Positions 45,894 to 55,207 of a stretch of DNA of 64,000 nt are shown here, piece after piece. The DNA lies in assembly GCF_019100495.1 (NCBI RefSeq), contig NZ_JAHRVA010000007.1:10223-74222 (forward strand), read 5' to 3'. The stretch comes from Falsochrobactrum tianjinense. GTDB taxonomy: Bacteria; Pseudomonadota; Alphaproteobacteria; Rhizobiales; Rhizobiaceae. The notes below the pieces were generated by a model. The model was given only the letters and a program-made list of their open reading frames with translations. It was not told the origin of the DNA and searched no databases. The stretch's first letter is position 1, and each line of letters starts with the position of its first letter. The position numbers and the translations under genes were made by a program.

Positions 45894-46940
45894 ATGAGCG
45901 ATTTGAGACTTTCAGGGGAGCGTCCGGGGCGGGAGCAACTGGACGGGGGCCGCGATTATGACCCGTACCGCCTGACAAGCCCACGGATCGTCATTCTGGC
46001 CATGGTGATCTTTCTCATTATCGTGGCCTTTCTGGCAGCGATATTGATGCGGCAGATCCATACGTTCTTCGTTACCAATCCCGGCCTGAACGGGCTGATC
46101 CTCGGCGTCCTTCTCGTAGGCATCCTGCTCGCCTTTGGACAGGTTCTGCGTCTCATGCCGGAAATCCGCTGGGTCAACTCCTTCCGCCATGGCGATGCGG
46201 ATGGCTCATCGCGCCCCCCGGTTCTGCTCGCGCCCATGCGTGCACTCATCGGGCGGCGGCAATCCATGGCCCTGTCACCGGCATCCATGCGCTCGATCCT
46301 CGATTCCATAGCCACCCGTCTGGATGAAAGCCGCGACATCTCGCGCTATCTGATCGGCCTTCTGGTCTTCCTCGGCCTGCTCGGCACTTTTTGGGGCCTG
46401 CTGGAAACAGTCAGCTCCATCGGTCGCACCATTCAATCGCTTGATCCAAGTTCAGGCAGTACAAGCGATGTGCTCGATTCGCTCAAGGCCGGGTTGCAAG
46501 CCCCCCTTTCGGGCATGGGGACAGCGTTTTCATCTTCCCTGTTCGGCCTTTCCGGCTCACTCATTCTGGGCTTTCTCGATCTGCAATCGGGCCGTGCCCA
46601 GAACCGCTTCTATACCGAACTTGAGAACTGGCTTTCTTCAGTAACCGATCTTGGCTCCGATCTCGCCACCGACACCGGGAATTCGGACGAAATCCGCGTT
46701 CTGGCGGACAGGTTGCAGAACATGCATGGCGCAGATGCCTCCGGCCAGCGCACCACCGCCGCTCTCGCCAATCTGGCCGAAGGCATTCAGGGACTGGTCA
46801 GGAGCATGCGAAACGAGCAGCAGATCATGCGCGACTGGGCCGAGAAACAGGCCGAGGAGCAAAAGGCCATCCGGCAAACCCTTGAGCGGCTTTCCGACGC
46901 CATAGGCGAACGTGCGCACGATCGCACCCGCTCGGAGTAA
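45894..46940 (+). CDS. MotA/TolQ/ExbB-like proton channel protein
   Basis: 348 residues. Two N-terminal helices (about 32-53 and 62-82) and a second pair around 150-172 and 208-230. LIGLLVFLGLLGTFWGLLET is the MotA/ExbB channel signature, followed by SGMGTAFSSSLFGLSGSLIL. The C-terminal 90 residues are a cytoplasmic coiled coil. Together with the next gene it makes a stator-like pair reminiscent of ZorA-ZorB but without the other Zorya genes. It is not a flagellar MotA by length or sequence. Role unknown. Confidence 0.78.
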   Translation: MSDLRLSGERPGREQLDGGRDYDPYRLTSPRIVILAMVIFLIIVAFLAAILMRQIHTFFVTNPGLNGLILGVLLVGILLAFGQVLRLMPEIRWVNSFRHGDADGSSRPPVLLAPMRALIGRRQSMALSPASMRSILDSIATRLDESRDISRYLIGLLVFLGLLGTFWGLLETVSSIGRTIQSLDPSSGSTSDVLDSLKAGLQAPLSGMGTAFSSSLFGLSGSLILGFLDLQSGRAQNRFYTELENWLSSVTDLGSDLATDTGNSDEIRVLADRLQNMHGADASGQRTTAALANLAEGIQGLVRSMRNEQQIMRDWAEKQAEEQKAIRQTLERLSDAIGERAHDRTRSE

Positions 46941-46946
46941 AGCGCC

Positions 46947-47978
46947 ATGGCTCTCGCTCGTAACCGCCGCCCGCAACGCCATATCGATTACTGGCCCGGC
47001 TTTGTCGATGCGCTGACCACCCTGCTTCTCGCCATCATGTTCCTGCTGACCGTTTTCGTGCTGGCGCAATTTCTGCTCAGTCGCGATGTCGACACCAAGG
47101 ACAGCGCTCTGGCTCGGCTTAACAGCCAGATACAGGAACTCACCCAGCTTCTCTCGCTTGAGCGCAGCAACACCCAGGATATGCAAGACACCATCGTCAA
47201 CCTGCAAGCTTCGCTCTCCAGCGCCGAAAGCGAACGCTCGCGGCTTCAGTCCCTGCTCAATGAAGGAAGCGGCGCGGGCGCTGCCGCCGAAAAACGGGCG
47301 GGCGAGCTTTCGCAAAACCTTGACGCGGAAAGGCAGGTCAGCGCACAGGCGCTCTCGCAGGTGGAACTGCTCAACCAGCAGATATCCGCGCTTCGCCGCC
47401 AGATTGCAGCACTCGAAGACGCGCTCGATGCATCCGAATCACGCGACCGCGAATCCAACGCCAAGATTGCAGATCTGGGACGGCGGCTTAATGTGGCGCT
47501 GGCGCAGCGTGTGCAGGAACTCAACCGTTATCGCTCCGATTTCTTCGGCCGTCTGCGGGCGATTCTCTCCGACAAGGAAAATATCCGCATAGTCGGGGAC
47601 CGCTTCGTCTTCCAGTCCGAAGTGCTCTTTCCCACCGGTTCTTCGGATATCAATCCAGCCGGTCTGGAAGAAATGAAGAAACTGGCCGATGCGGTCGTCA
47701 CGCTCAACCAGGAAATACCTGACGACATTAATTGGGTATTGCGCGTCGATGGTCATACCGACAATGTGCCGCTCGCCGGCACCGGACGCTTCCGCGACAA
47801 TTGGGAGCTTTCCTCAGCGCGTGCGACCGCCGTGGTCAAATATCTGATCGCAAACGGCGTACCGGCTAATCGCCTGGTCGCCGCAGGTTTTGGTGAATAT
47901 CAGCCGCTCGACAACGAAGACAGCGCCGAAGCGCGTGCCAAAAACCGCCGCATCGAACTCAAACTGACAGAGAGATAG
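46947..47978 (+). CDS. MotB/OmpA-like peptidoglycan-binding protein
   Basis: 343 residues. One membrane helix near the N-terminus (GFVDALTTLLLAIMFLLTVFVL) with the conserved proton-carrying aspartate in PGFVDALTT, as in MotB/ZorB. A long coiled coil (about 50-185) follows, and then an OmpA-like domain (GDRFVFQSEVLFPTGSSDIN; RVDGHTDNVPL; LSSARATAVVKYLIANGVP; AKNRRIELK). It starts 6 nt after the channel gene, so the two form a stator-type complex anchored to peptidoglycan. Substrate process unknown. Confidence 0.82.
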   Translation: MALARNRRPQRHIDYWPGFVDALTTLLLAIMFLLTVFVLAQFLLSRDVDTKDSALARLNSQIQELTQLLSLERSNTQDMQDTIVNLQASLSSAESERSRLQSLLNEGSGAGAAAEKRAGELSQNLDAERQVSAQALSQVELLNQQISALRRQIAALEDALDASESRDRESNAKIADLGRRLNVALAQRVQELNRYRSDFFGRLRAILSDKENIRIVGDRFVFQSEVLFPTGSSDINPAGLEEMKKLADAVVTLNQEIPDDINWVLRVDGHTDNVPLAGTGRFRDNWELSSARATAVVKYLIANGVPANRLVAAGFGEYQPLDNEDSAEARAKNRRIELKLTER

Positions 47979-48001
47979 AAAAACAGGAAGGGCTTCTGCC
48001 T

Positions 48002-49828
48002 TCATCTCCCCTGAAAGGCGTCCACGCCTGCTTCAAATTGCAGTCTGGCGAGGCGCGCATAAATTCCGTCTTTTTCGACGAGACTGCGATGCGTACCCTC
48101 TTCCACGATATGACCACGGTCAAGCACCAGAATACGGTCTGCTTTCAGCACCGTGGCAAGGCGATGCGCAACGACGAGCGTGGTGCGTCCCTTCATCAAA
48201 CCGTCCAGCGCCTTCTGCACCAGCATTTCGCTTTCGGCGTCCAGCGCCGAAGTGGCTTCATCAAGCAGCAATATGGGTGCCGCACGTAAAATGGCGCGCG
48301 CAATGGCAATACGCTGGCGCTGCCCGCCAGAAAGCGTAATCCCGCGCTCGCCGACCTGCGTTTCGTACCCTTTGTTCAGCGCCATGATGAAGTCGTGGGC
48401 AAGGGCGGCTCTTGCCGCAGCCTCTATGTCCTCGTCACTGGCTCCCGGCCTGCCAAAGCCGATATTTTCCCGGATGCTTGCGGCAAAAATCGTCACATCC
48501 TGCGGCACCACCGCGATACGCTGGCGTACGGCGGCAGGAGTCGCGTCCGGCAATGCCACCCCATCCATCAGCACCGCGCCCGACTGCGGATCGTAATAGC
48601 GCATGAGCAGCGAAAATACCGTGCTTTTGCCCGCCCCTGACGGACCAACAATTGCAACCGTCTCGCCCGGTTTGACAGTGAAGCTCACACCCTTGAGAGA
48701 GGGCGCGTCAGGACGAGTAGGATAGGAGAAATGCACCTGATCGAATACGACCTCGCCGCGAGGTGGCTCCGGCAAGGCCACAGGATTCGCAGGTGAGACA
48801 ATACCGGGATTTTCATCGAGAATTTCTGCCAGCCGCTCCGTGGCTCCCGCTGCCTGGGCAAGCTCGCCCCCCACTTCCGAGAGCGCTCCGAATGCACTGG
48901 CCGCAAAAACCGCATAGAGCACGAATTGCCCCAGCGTGCCTGCGGTAATGGTGCCGGAAAGCACGTCGCGCGAGCCGAACCACAGCACCGCGACGACGCT
49001 CGAAAAAATAAGGAAAATCGCAAAAGCGGTCAGGATCGCGCGCGCCTTGATAGAAGAGCGCGCCGCCTGATAGGCCATCTCGACAGCACGGCCAAAGCGG
49101 CCCACCACCATGGTTTCATTGGTGAAGGCTTGCAGGGTGCGCATGGCACCGATCTGTTCGCTGGCATAGGCGTTGGCGTCAGCGAGCATGTCCTGCATCC
49201 TGCGCGAGCGGCGGCGCACGGAACGGCCAAATGCAATCAGCGGTATGATAATCAGCGGTATGGCGGCAATTACCAACGCCGACAGTTTAGGGCTGGTTAT
49301 AACCATCATGATCAACGCGCCCACGCCCAGAATGATGTTGCGCAACGCCACGGAAGCGGTCGCGCCGACAGCCGATTTAATCTGCGTGGTATCGACGGCA
49401 AGACGCGAGACGATCTCGCCCGACTGCGACCGGTCGAAAAATTCCGGCGAAAGGCTGGTTACATGCGAAAAGACCGCATTGCGCAGATCAGCCACCACGC
49501 GCTCACCCAGCGAGATGACAAAGAAATAGCGCAGGCCCGACGCCAGTGCCAGCATCAGCGCCAGAAGCACGAGCATGCCGAAATAATTGTTGACGAAAAT
49601 GGCGTTTGCACCGGTGAAACCATGATCGATCATCCGGCGCACCGCTACCGGCACGGCAAGCGTAGTGACGGCAGCAAGAACCAGCGAAAACAGTGCGCCA
49701 GCGACGAGCGTCTTATAGCGCACAAGGAATGGAATCATTCGCTTCAGCGGCTTCAGGGAGCGGCGTTTACGGTCCTGCTGTGCATCGATATCGGGGTTCA
49801 TGCGAATTTGACTGCCTCTGCTGGCCAT
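48002..49828 (-). CDS. ABC exporter, fused permease-ATPase (MsbA/LmrA class)
   Basis: 608 residues from the ATG at 49828; in-frame starts at 49930 and 49801 are alternatives, and none has an ideal ribosome binding site. Six membrane helices (about 30-300) include the exporter motif EFFDRSQSGEIVSRL. The ATPase has Walker A GPSGAGKST, signature LSGGQRQR, Walker B ILLLDEATSALD and H-loop VVAHRL. Half-size exporters of this class move lipids, drugs or peptides as homodimers. The substrate is not readable. It is convergent with the MotB-like gene. Confidence 0.85.
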   Translation of the reverse strand: MASRGSQIRMNPDIDAQQDRKRRSLKPLKRMIPFLVRYKTLVAGALFSLVLAAVTTLAVPVAVRRMIDHGFTGANAIFVNNYFGMLVLLALMLALASGLRYFFVISLGERVVADLRNAVFSHVTSLSPEFFDRSQSGEIVSRLAVDTTQIKSAVGATASVALRNIILGVGALIMMVITSPKLSALVIAAIPLIIIPLIAFGRSVRRRSRRMQDMLADANAYASEQIGAMRTLQAFTNETMVVGRFGRAVEMAYQAARSSIKARAILTAFAIFLIFSSVVAVLWFGSRDVLSGTITAGTLGQFVLYAVFAASAFGALSEVGGELAQAAGATERLAEILDENPGIVSPANPVALPEPPRGEVVFDQVHFSYPTRPDAPSLKGVSFTVKPGETVAIVGPSGAGKSTVFSLLMRYYDPQSGAVLMDGVALPDATPAAVRQRIAVVPQDVTIFAASIRENIGFGRPGASDEDIEAAARAALAHDFIMALNKGYETQVGERGITLSGGQRQRIAIARAILRAAPILLLDEATSALDAESEMLVQKALDGLMKGRTTLVVAHRLATVLKADRILVLDRGHIVEEGTHRSLVEKDGIYARLARLQFEAGVDAFQGR

Positions 49829-49998
49829 TCTTGAGATTGTACCCTTGTTATTGGCGTGCGCCTGATGTATAGGCTCGCCAACCCTTTTGGAAGCCGTTGC
49901 ACGCAAGTAACGGGTCTTCATATCTGCCATAGGGCGGAAGTGCCGCAGTTTCCAATGTGAACTGCGCTTTCGCCTCCCAGATTTTCAGGATTGAGAAG

Positions 49999-50220
49999 AT
50001 GAAAGCCAATATCCATCCCGACTACCACACCATCAAGGTCGTGATGACCGATGGCACTGAATACATGACCCGTTCAACCTGGGGCAAGGAAGGCGATACG
50101 ATGAATCTCGATATCGATCCGACCACGCATCCGGCCTGGACCGGTGGTTCGCAGACCCTGCTTGATCGCGGTGGCCGCGTAACCAAGTTCAAAAACCGTT
50201 TCGGCAATCTCGGCATCTAA
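49999..50220 (+). CDS. rpmE: 50S ribosomal protein L31
   Basis: 73 residues from the ATG giving [16 protein letters not shown] (14 upstream codons of the frame have no start signal). It lacks the CxxC zinc cysteines and so is the zinc-free form. The L31 signature is [15 protein letters not shown] with a C-terminal [14 protein letters not shown]. It is divergent from the ABC exporter gene and followed by a strong terminator. Confidence 0.93.
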
Positions 50221-50242
50221 TACCGATTTTGTTGGATTTACG

Positions 50243-50269
50243 AAAAACCCCGCTCTGGCGGGGTTTTTT
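50243..50269 (+). terminator. Terminator of rpmE
   Basis: AAACCCCGC (50245-50253), loop TCTG, GCGGGGTTT (50258-50266), then TTT. Strong intrinsic terminator 22 bp after the stop. Confidence 0.9.
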
Positions 50270-50294
50270 ATTGCCTGCAAACTACGACACACAT

Positions 50295-50323
50295 AAAAAA
50301 ACTCCCGGTCGAGCCGGGAGTTT
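50295..50323 (-). terminator. Terminator of yebC
   Basis: AAACTCCCGG (50299-50308) pairs with CCGGGAGTTT (50314-50323). The minus strand ends in seven T. It faces the rpmE terminator back to back. Confidence 0.9.
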
Positions 50324-50347
50324 CGAGCTTTGACACTGAGCCTGAAA

Positions 50348-51094
50348 TCAAGCGCTGAGCTTTTCCATGATTTCATCGCTTACTTCGAAATTGGTGTAAA
50401 CGTTCTGCACATCATCATCATCTTCGAGCACATTGAGCAATTTGAGGACGGAGCGCGCCTTTTCCTCGTCAAGTTCGGTATTGGTCTGCGGCTTCCAGAT
50501 CGTCTTGATCGATTCGGCCTCCCCAAGCGCCGCTTCAAGCGATTTCGACACATCGCCGATGTCCTCGAAGGCGCACAGGATCACATGCTCTTCCTCGCCC
50601 GACTGGACATCCTCCGCACCCGCTTCAATGGCTGCTTCCATCACCTTGTCGGCATCGCCCACTTCGGCCTTGTAGATGATTTCGCCAACACGGTCGAACA
50701 TGAAGGAAACCGAGCCGGTTTCGCCGAGCGACCCGCCAGCCTTGGTGAAGGCCGCGCGCACATTGGAAGCAGTGCGGTTACGGTTGTCGGTCAGCGCCTC
50801 GACGATAACGGACACCCCACCGGGACCACGACCTTCATAGCGTACTTCATCATAGTTTTCACTGTCATTGCCCGCCGCCTTCTTGATGGCGCGCTCAATA
50901 TTGTCCTTGGGCATGGACTGCGCCTTGGCGTTCTGAATCGCCAACCGCAAGCGCGGGTTCATCGTCGGGTCGGGCATACCCTGCTTGGCGGCGACGGTAA
51001 TTTCGCGCCCCAGCTTGGAAAACATTTTCGACCGCACAGCATCCTGACGCCCTTTGCGGTGCATGATATTCTTAAACTGTGAATGGCCAGCCAT
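50348..51094 (-). CDS. yebC: YebC/PmpR-family translation or transcription factor
   Basis: 248 residues from the ATG giving [15 protein letters not shown], the diagnostic start of the family. The rest is the conserved three-domain fold ([40 protein letters not shown]). YebC proteins act on ribosomes stalled at proline stretches in recent work and were earlier described as DNA-binding regulators. In other genomes it often precedes ruvC; here ruvC is about 11 kb away. Confidence 0.92.
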   Translation of the reverse strand: MAGHSQFKNIMHRKGRQDAVRSKMFSKLGREITVAAKQGMPDPTMNPRLRLAIQNAKAQSMPKDNIERAIKKAAGNDSENYDEVRYEGRGPGGVSVIVEALTDNRNRTASNVRAAFTKAGGSLGETGSVSFMFDRVGEIIYKAEVGDADKVMEAAIEAGAEDVQSGEEEHVILCAFEDIGDVSKSLEAALGEAESIKTIWKPQTNTELDEEKARSVLKLLNVLEDDDDVQNVYTNFEVSDEIMEKLSA

Positions 51095-51293
51095 AACACC
51101 CCTGTTCCGTTTAAATAAAACGCACAGACGAAGCATCACAAAATTGGGGCAGGCCGCAGCTCGGGCTGCCATGCTTTCCGTGCAGATGGGCGCGTTATAA
51201 GGAATTGAGCCCCATTCGTCCAGCAAAAGCACAGACTTGCAACTTTCCCTGTCGATAAAACAGTCGACACTCGACGCCGGGCAACAAAATAGA

Positions 51294-51303
51294 TTATCTA
51301 TAA
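51294..51303. promoter_or_regulatory. BioR box upstream of bioR
   Basis: TTATCTATAA, an exact match to the BioR operator of alphaproteobacteria, 4 bp before the bioR start codon. It implies autoregulation. Confidence 0.85.
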
Positions 51304-51307
51304 AATC

Positions 51308-51988
51308 ATGAATCAGCGCGCAAACGAACCCCACGGCGAAACGATAGCCGTTCGCATCAGCCGCATTCTGGCCGACCGCATCATTGCGGGCGAAATCGAA
51401 CCGGGCACGAAATTGCGGCAGGACCATATCGCGGCGGAGTTCGAAACCAGCCATGTGCCAGTACGTGAAGCTTTCCGCAGGCTCGAAGCACAGGGACTTG
51501 CGGTTTCTGAACCGCGTCGCGGCGTGCGCGTGGCCTCTTTCGACATTGGCGAAATCCGCGAAGTGGCGGAAATGCGCGCAGCGCTTGAAGTGCTGGCCCT
51601 GCATCATGCGGCACCGCATATAACCCGCGCCACTCTCGATGCGGCGGAAGAAGCAACGCTTGAAGGTGACAAATCGCGCGATGTAAAGAGTTGGGAAGAG
51701 GCAAATCGTCGCTTTCACCGGTTGATTCTCGATCCCTGCCGCATGCCGCGCCTACTGGCCGCCATTGACGATCTGCACGCGGCAAGCGCCCGTTTTCTCT
51801 TCGCGACCTGGCGCTCGGAATGGGAAACGCGGACCGACCATGACCATCGTGCCATTCTGGACGCATTGCGTCATAACGATATCGATCAGGCAGCGGCCAT
51901 CCTCGCGCGCCATGTTCAATGGATCGGCCATCGTCCGGTCAAGACAGCGTCGGGAAAGACCCGCGATTCGTTTGCGATCGTTGGCTGA
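51308..51988 (+). CDS. bioR: BioR, GntR-family repressor of biotin genes
   Basis: 226 residues. An N-terminal winged helix ([39 protein letters not shown]) and a C-terminal FCD ligand domain ([45 protein letters not shown]). The gene lies immediately before bioY, and the characteristic TTATCTATAA box precedes both genes, so BioR is the clear assignment. It represses biotin synthesis and uptake genes. The signal sensed is not readable. Confidence 0.9.
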   Translation: MNQRANEPHGETIAVRISRILADRIIAGEIEPGTKLRQDHIAAEFETSHVPVREAFRRLEAQGLAVSEPRRGVRVASFDIGEIREVAEMRAALEVLALHHAAPHITRATLDAAEEATLEGDKSRDVKSWEEANRRFHRLILDPCRMPRLLAAIDDLHAASARFLFATWRSEWETRTDHDHRAILDALRHNDIDQAAAILARHVQWIGHRPVKTASGKTRDSFAIVG

Positions 51989-52017
51989 CCTGCGTCCTTC
52001 TCCTTCCACTTTCTCTT

Positions 52018-52029
52018 CCCCCCCCCCCC
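52018..52029. repeat. Homopolymer tract of 12 C between bioR and bioY
   Basis: Twelve consecutive C, embedded in a pyrimidine-rich run (TCCTTCTCCTTCCACTTTCT before it). It lies 30-41 bp after the bioR stop and about 90 bp before the bioY operator. Such tracts are prone to slippage. Confidence 0.8.
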
Positions 52030-52115
52030 GCAACTCTCGTCGTTTTGCGGGCTTCTTATTTCTCGCTTGCAAATTTCTTCACTTCGCCGGAAATTAAATA
52101 GATCGAATCTCTATT

Positions 52116-52125
52116 TTATCTATAA
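52116..52125. promoter_or_regulatory. BioR box upstream of bioY
   Basis: TTATCTATAA, exact BioR operator, 12 bp before the bioY start codon. A repressor here would block transcription of bioY. Confidence 0.88.
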
Positions 52126-52137
52126 TTTGAGGAAACC

Positions 52138-52704
52138 ATGACAAACATCACCCAAACACACACATCCTTCAGCCCGCTTAGACTTGAAGCCCGTTCCCCG
52201 GCGCTGCGACTCGCAGCGGTCACTTTCGGCACATTGATCCTCGCGCTTACATCGCAGATTGAAGTTCCGATGATTCCGGTTCCAATCACGCTGCAAACGC
52301 TCATCGTGCCGCTCATCGGCGCGCTTTACGGCTGGCGCCTTGGCCTCGCCACCGTTCTGGCATGGCTCGGCGAAGCCATGATCGGCCTGCCGGTTCTTGC
52401 CGGTGGCGCTGGCGGCATTCATCATTTTGCAGGCTCCACCGGCGGATATCTGGTCGCCTTCCCGATCATCGCGGCAATGACTGGCTATCTGGCTGAACGC
52501 GGCTGGAACGGCCAGCGCGTCGGCCTTGCTTTCGTGTCGTTCCTCGCTGCCAATCTTCTTTGCCTTGCACTTGGCGCTTTATGGTTATCGAGCCTGATCG
52601 GCATGGAAAAGGCCGTCGCCTTCGGCATGACGCCCTTCCTTGCTGGCGCACTCATCAAATCGGCGCTTGGTGCTGCCATCCTCAAGGCTGCGGTCCGAAA
52701 ATAA
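52138..52704 (+). CDS. bioY: BioY, biotin transporter substrate-binding subunit
   Basis: 188 residues, about six membrane helices. The BioY signature is visible: QIEVPMIPVPITLQTLIVPL and LPVLAGGAGGIHHFAGSTGG. It imports biotin as the S-component of an ECF transporter or, without bioM and bioN, alone. Neither gene is adjacent. It is preceded by a BioR box and follows bioR. Confidence 0.95.
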   Translation: MTNITQTHTSFSPLRLEARSPALRLAAVTFGTLILALTSQIEVPMIPVPITLQTLIVPLIGALYGWRLGLATVLAWLGEAMIGLPVLAGGAGGIHHFAGSTGGYLVAFPIIAAMTGYLAERGWNGQRVGLAFVSFLAANLLCLALGALWLSSLIGMEKAVAFGMTPFLAGALIKSALGAAILKAAVRK

Positions 52705-52723
52705 GCCCAGATCCCAAAAACGG

Positions 52724-52760
52724 AAAAAGCCGCCCTTTTGCCAATGGCGGCTTTTTCATT
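52724..52760 (+). terminator. Terminator of bioY
   Basis: AAAAAGCCGCC (52724-52734) pairs with GGCGGCTTTTT (52746-52756), then CATTTTG. It lies between bioY and the convergent terC-type gene. Confidence 0.85.
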
Positions 52761-52778
52761 TTGTCTAGCGCATAGAAT

Positions 52779-53522
52779 TTATTGCTGTTTTCGCCTGCGC
52801 CGCGCCAACATGTTGAGTGCCTCGACCAGCGCCGAGAACCCCATGGCCGCGTATATATAGCCCTTCGGCACATGATAGCCGAAGCCATCCGCGATCAGCG
52901 TCATGCCGATCATCAGCAGGAAACCCAGCGCCAGCATGACGATCGTCGGATTGGCGGCGATGAAGCGCGACAGTGGATCGGCGGCTAGCAGCATGACCGA
53001 AACGGCTGCAACAACTGCAATGACCATGATAGCGATTTCATCGGTCATCCCCACGGCGGTAATGATCGAGTCGACCGAGAAAACCAGATCAAGCAACAGA
53101 ATCTGCACGATAGCTGCCCCGATGGTCAGTTGAGCGACCTTGCCGCCGATATTCTCCTTGCCGTCATCGGGATCGACCGTGTGGTGAATCTCCTTGGTCG
53201 CCTTCCAGACAAGGAAAAGTCCGCCTGCGATCAGAATGATGTCGCGCCATGAAAAGCCATGGCCGAAAGCCTCAAAGACCGGCTCTCTCAACTGCACGAT
53301 AATGGAAATAGTGAAGAGAAGCGCCAGACGCAGAATGAGGGCCGCGCCGATACCGATCCGCCGGGCGCGCGACTGCTGCTCCGCCGGAAGCTTGTTGGTG
53401 AGGATCGATATGAAGATCAGGTTGTCGATGCCAAGCACGATTTCCATCGTAACCAGCGTCACAAGTGCGGCCCATCCGGCAGGACTTTCGAGAAAGGCCA
53501 GGTGCTCGGCAAAAAACTCCAT
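52779..53522 (-). CDS. TerC-family integral membrane protein
   Basis: 247 residues, about seven membrane helices. TerC signatures: [18 protein letters not shown] (paired acidic residues Glu and Asp in the helix) and [17 protein letters not shown]. Members export manganese or other metals or load metal onto secreted proteins (Alx, MeeF/MeeY), and were first known from tellurite resistance. No manganese riboswitch (yybP-ykoY type) is seen upstream. It lies about 104 bp after the ymdB-type gene on the same strand. Confidence 0.85.
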   Translation of the reverse strand: MEFFAEHLAFLESPAGWAALVTLVTMEIVLGIDNLIFISILTNKLPAEQQSRARRIGIGAALILRLALLFTISIIVQLREPVFEAFGHGFSWRDIILIAGGLFLVWKATKEIHHTVDPDDGKENIGGKVAQLTIGAAIVQILLLDLVFSVDSIITAVGMTDEIAIMVIAVVAAVSVMLLAADPLSRFIAANPTIVMLALGFLLMIGMTLIADGFGYHVPKGYIYAAMGFSALVEALNMLARRRRKQQ

Positions 53523-53626
53523 GTAATCTCCTTACGAAACAATTGCGCCCGTCGGCCCGATGCAAACAGACATGTCGCAAGAAAATAGGGTGCGGCAGCA
53601 CGCTTTCAATTAGCTGTTCGCAAAAA

Positions 53627-54451
53627 TCAACACCAGAAGTGCGGAATAGTTTCTTCGAGCCTTGGACCCATACGCAAAGGAGCGATTTTTTCTGCAAGGC
53701 CCGTGCGGTCGGAAATCTCAATCCCGACGCCGCACAGGGTTGCTTCTCCATTGGCCGCTTCAAAGCGTCTTTTGGACACTTTGGAGAGGAAGCGGTTCAG
53801 CGGCTCTTCTTTGTCCATGCCAAGCGAGGAATCATAATCGCCGCACATGCCCGCATCCGACATATAGCCGGTGCTACCGCGCAGAATCTGGCAATCGGCC
53901 GTGGGTACATGCGTATGCGTACCGATCACCGCACTGGCGCGGCCATCCACAAAATGGGCGAAACATTGCTTTTCGCTTGTCGCCTCCGCATGGAAATCGA
54001 AAAAGACTGCATCTGCCTGCTCACCGAGCGGACAGGCTTCAAGAATTCTCTCGGCCGCCACGAACGGATCATCGAGATCGGGGTGCATGAAGACGCGTCC
54101 CATCACATTGGCAACGAGTACGCGTGCGCCGTTGCGGGCGATATAAAGCCCCTCGCCCTTGCCAGCCGTCCCTTTGGGAAAATTGGCCGGGCGAAGAAAA
54201 CGCTCTTCGCGCTTGGAAAAATCCAGCGCCTCGCGCTGATCCCACACATGGTTGCCAGTGGTAACAACATCCGCACCCGCACGGATAGTGTCATGAAATA
54301 TCTCTTCGGTAATCCCGAAGCCGCCCGCAGCGTTTTCGCCGTTGACGATCACAAAATCCAGTTTGAGGTCGGAAACCAATCCCGGTAGCTTATCATATAC
54401 CGCCGTGCGCCCCGATCGCCCCACCATGTCGCCAAGAAAAAGTAATCTCAT
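53627..54451 (-). CDS. ymdB: YmdB-family metallophosphoesterase
   Basis: 274 residues. Calcineurin-like phosphoesterase with the conserved metal motifs: LFLGDMVGRSGR, VNGENAAGGFGI, TGNHVWDQRE, and C-terminal IGTHTHVPTAD. The TIGR00282 group includes Bacillus YmdB, a 2',3'-cyclic nucleotide phosphodiesterase involved in multicellular behaviour. It follows the cyclo-ligase gene by 13 nt, so the two are co-transcribed. Confidence 0.9.
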   Translation of the reverse strand: MRLLFLGDMVGRSGRTAVYDKLPGLVSDLKLDFVIVNGENAAGGFGITEEIFHDTIRAGADVVTTGNHVWDQREALDFSKREERFLRPANFPKGTAGKGEGLYIARNGARVLVANVMGRVFMHPDLDDPFVAAERILEACPLGEQADAVFFDFHAEATSEKQCFAHFVDGRASAVIGTHTHVPTADCQILRGSTGYMSDAGMCGDYDSSLGMDKEEPLNRFLSKVSKRRFEAANGEATLCGVGIEISDRTGLAEKIAPLRMGPRLEETIPHFWC

Positions 54452-54464
54452 GAAAAGGTCTTTA

Positions 54465-55061
54465 TCAGCCTTGATCGAAAAAGCGCAAGCCGCTCTCAGT
54501 CAGTATCTGATTAAGAGCAATATCATGCGGCTCATTAGGTACATATGCGACTTCCTGACAATCGAAAGCCATGCCGATCAGCAACGGCTGCAGCCCACGG
54601 CTGGAAAACCCGGCCAGCGCCCGGTCGTAATGCCCCGCGCCATAGCCCAGCCGGTGTCCTCGCCCGTCAAACCCGGCCAGTGGCATCAGCATGACGGCCG
54701 GCTCCGCCAGAGGCGCGTCTTCATCCGGCCCCATGGTGCCAAAACCGGTGGGTACCAGTTCGGCGTCGGGCAGGAATTCACGAAAGGCAATGGTTTCCCG
54801 GTCCAGCACCACGGGCAGACAAAGCCTCGCGCCTTTGGTGCGCAATGCGGACAAAAGCGGGCGCGGATCGATTTCAGAGCGGATCGGCCAGTAACCGGCC
54901 ACCATCGCCTTATCGGGAAGCGCAATCGTTGCTTCCGCCTCCTGCGCCGCACTAAGCGAAGCCTCATAACGATAGCGCGGGTCGAGTGCATCACGGCGCG
55001 CGAGAACTTCGCGCCTGAGTGCCTGCTTGTCGTCATTGCGGCTTTCCCCCGCTTGCGCCAT
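54465..55061 (-). CDS. ygfA: 5-formyltetrahydrofolate cyclo-ligase
   Basis: 198 residues from the ATG giving MAQAGESRNDDKQALR (GGAG upstream). It converts 5-formyl-THF to methenyl-THF with ATP. Family marks: ALRREVLARRDAL, VAGYWPIRSEIDPRPLL, and the C-terminal phosphate loop region MPLAGFDGRGHRLGYGAGHYDRAL. It lies immediately after the 6S RNA, an arrangement (zapA-ssrS-ygfA) widely conserved in proteobacteria. Confidence 0.93.
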   Translation of the reverse strand: MAQAGESRNDDKQALRREVLARRDALDPRYRYEASLSAAQEAEATIALPDKAMVAGYWPIRSEIDPRPLLSALRTKGARLCLPVVLDRETIAFREFLPDAELVPTGFGTMGPDEDAPLAEPAVMLMPLAGFDGRGHRLGYGAGHYDRALAGFSSRGLQPLLIGMAFDCQEVAYVPNEPHDIALNQILTESGLRFFDQG

Positions 55062-55207
55062 CGTGGCTCCTCCAATTTGCGTCAGGACTTTCACAAGGCT
55101 TTTCAAGAACCAATAAAAAATGCCCTGAACCGTGCAAACAGTCAATTTCGGCCATAATAACCGCCGCGCAATGCAGCGCCGGAAAGTATCAGAACCATGA
55201 GCAGGGA

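Noticed and set aside
45894-47978. A complete Zorya anti-phage system
   Set aside because: Only ZorA/ZorB-like genes are present. No helicase or nuclease genes lie next to them, so a defence function is not supported.
52779-53626. yybP-ykoY manganese riboswitch in front of the terC-type gene
   Set aside because: The 104-bp leader lacks the conserved GGGGAGUA-type core and paired helices.
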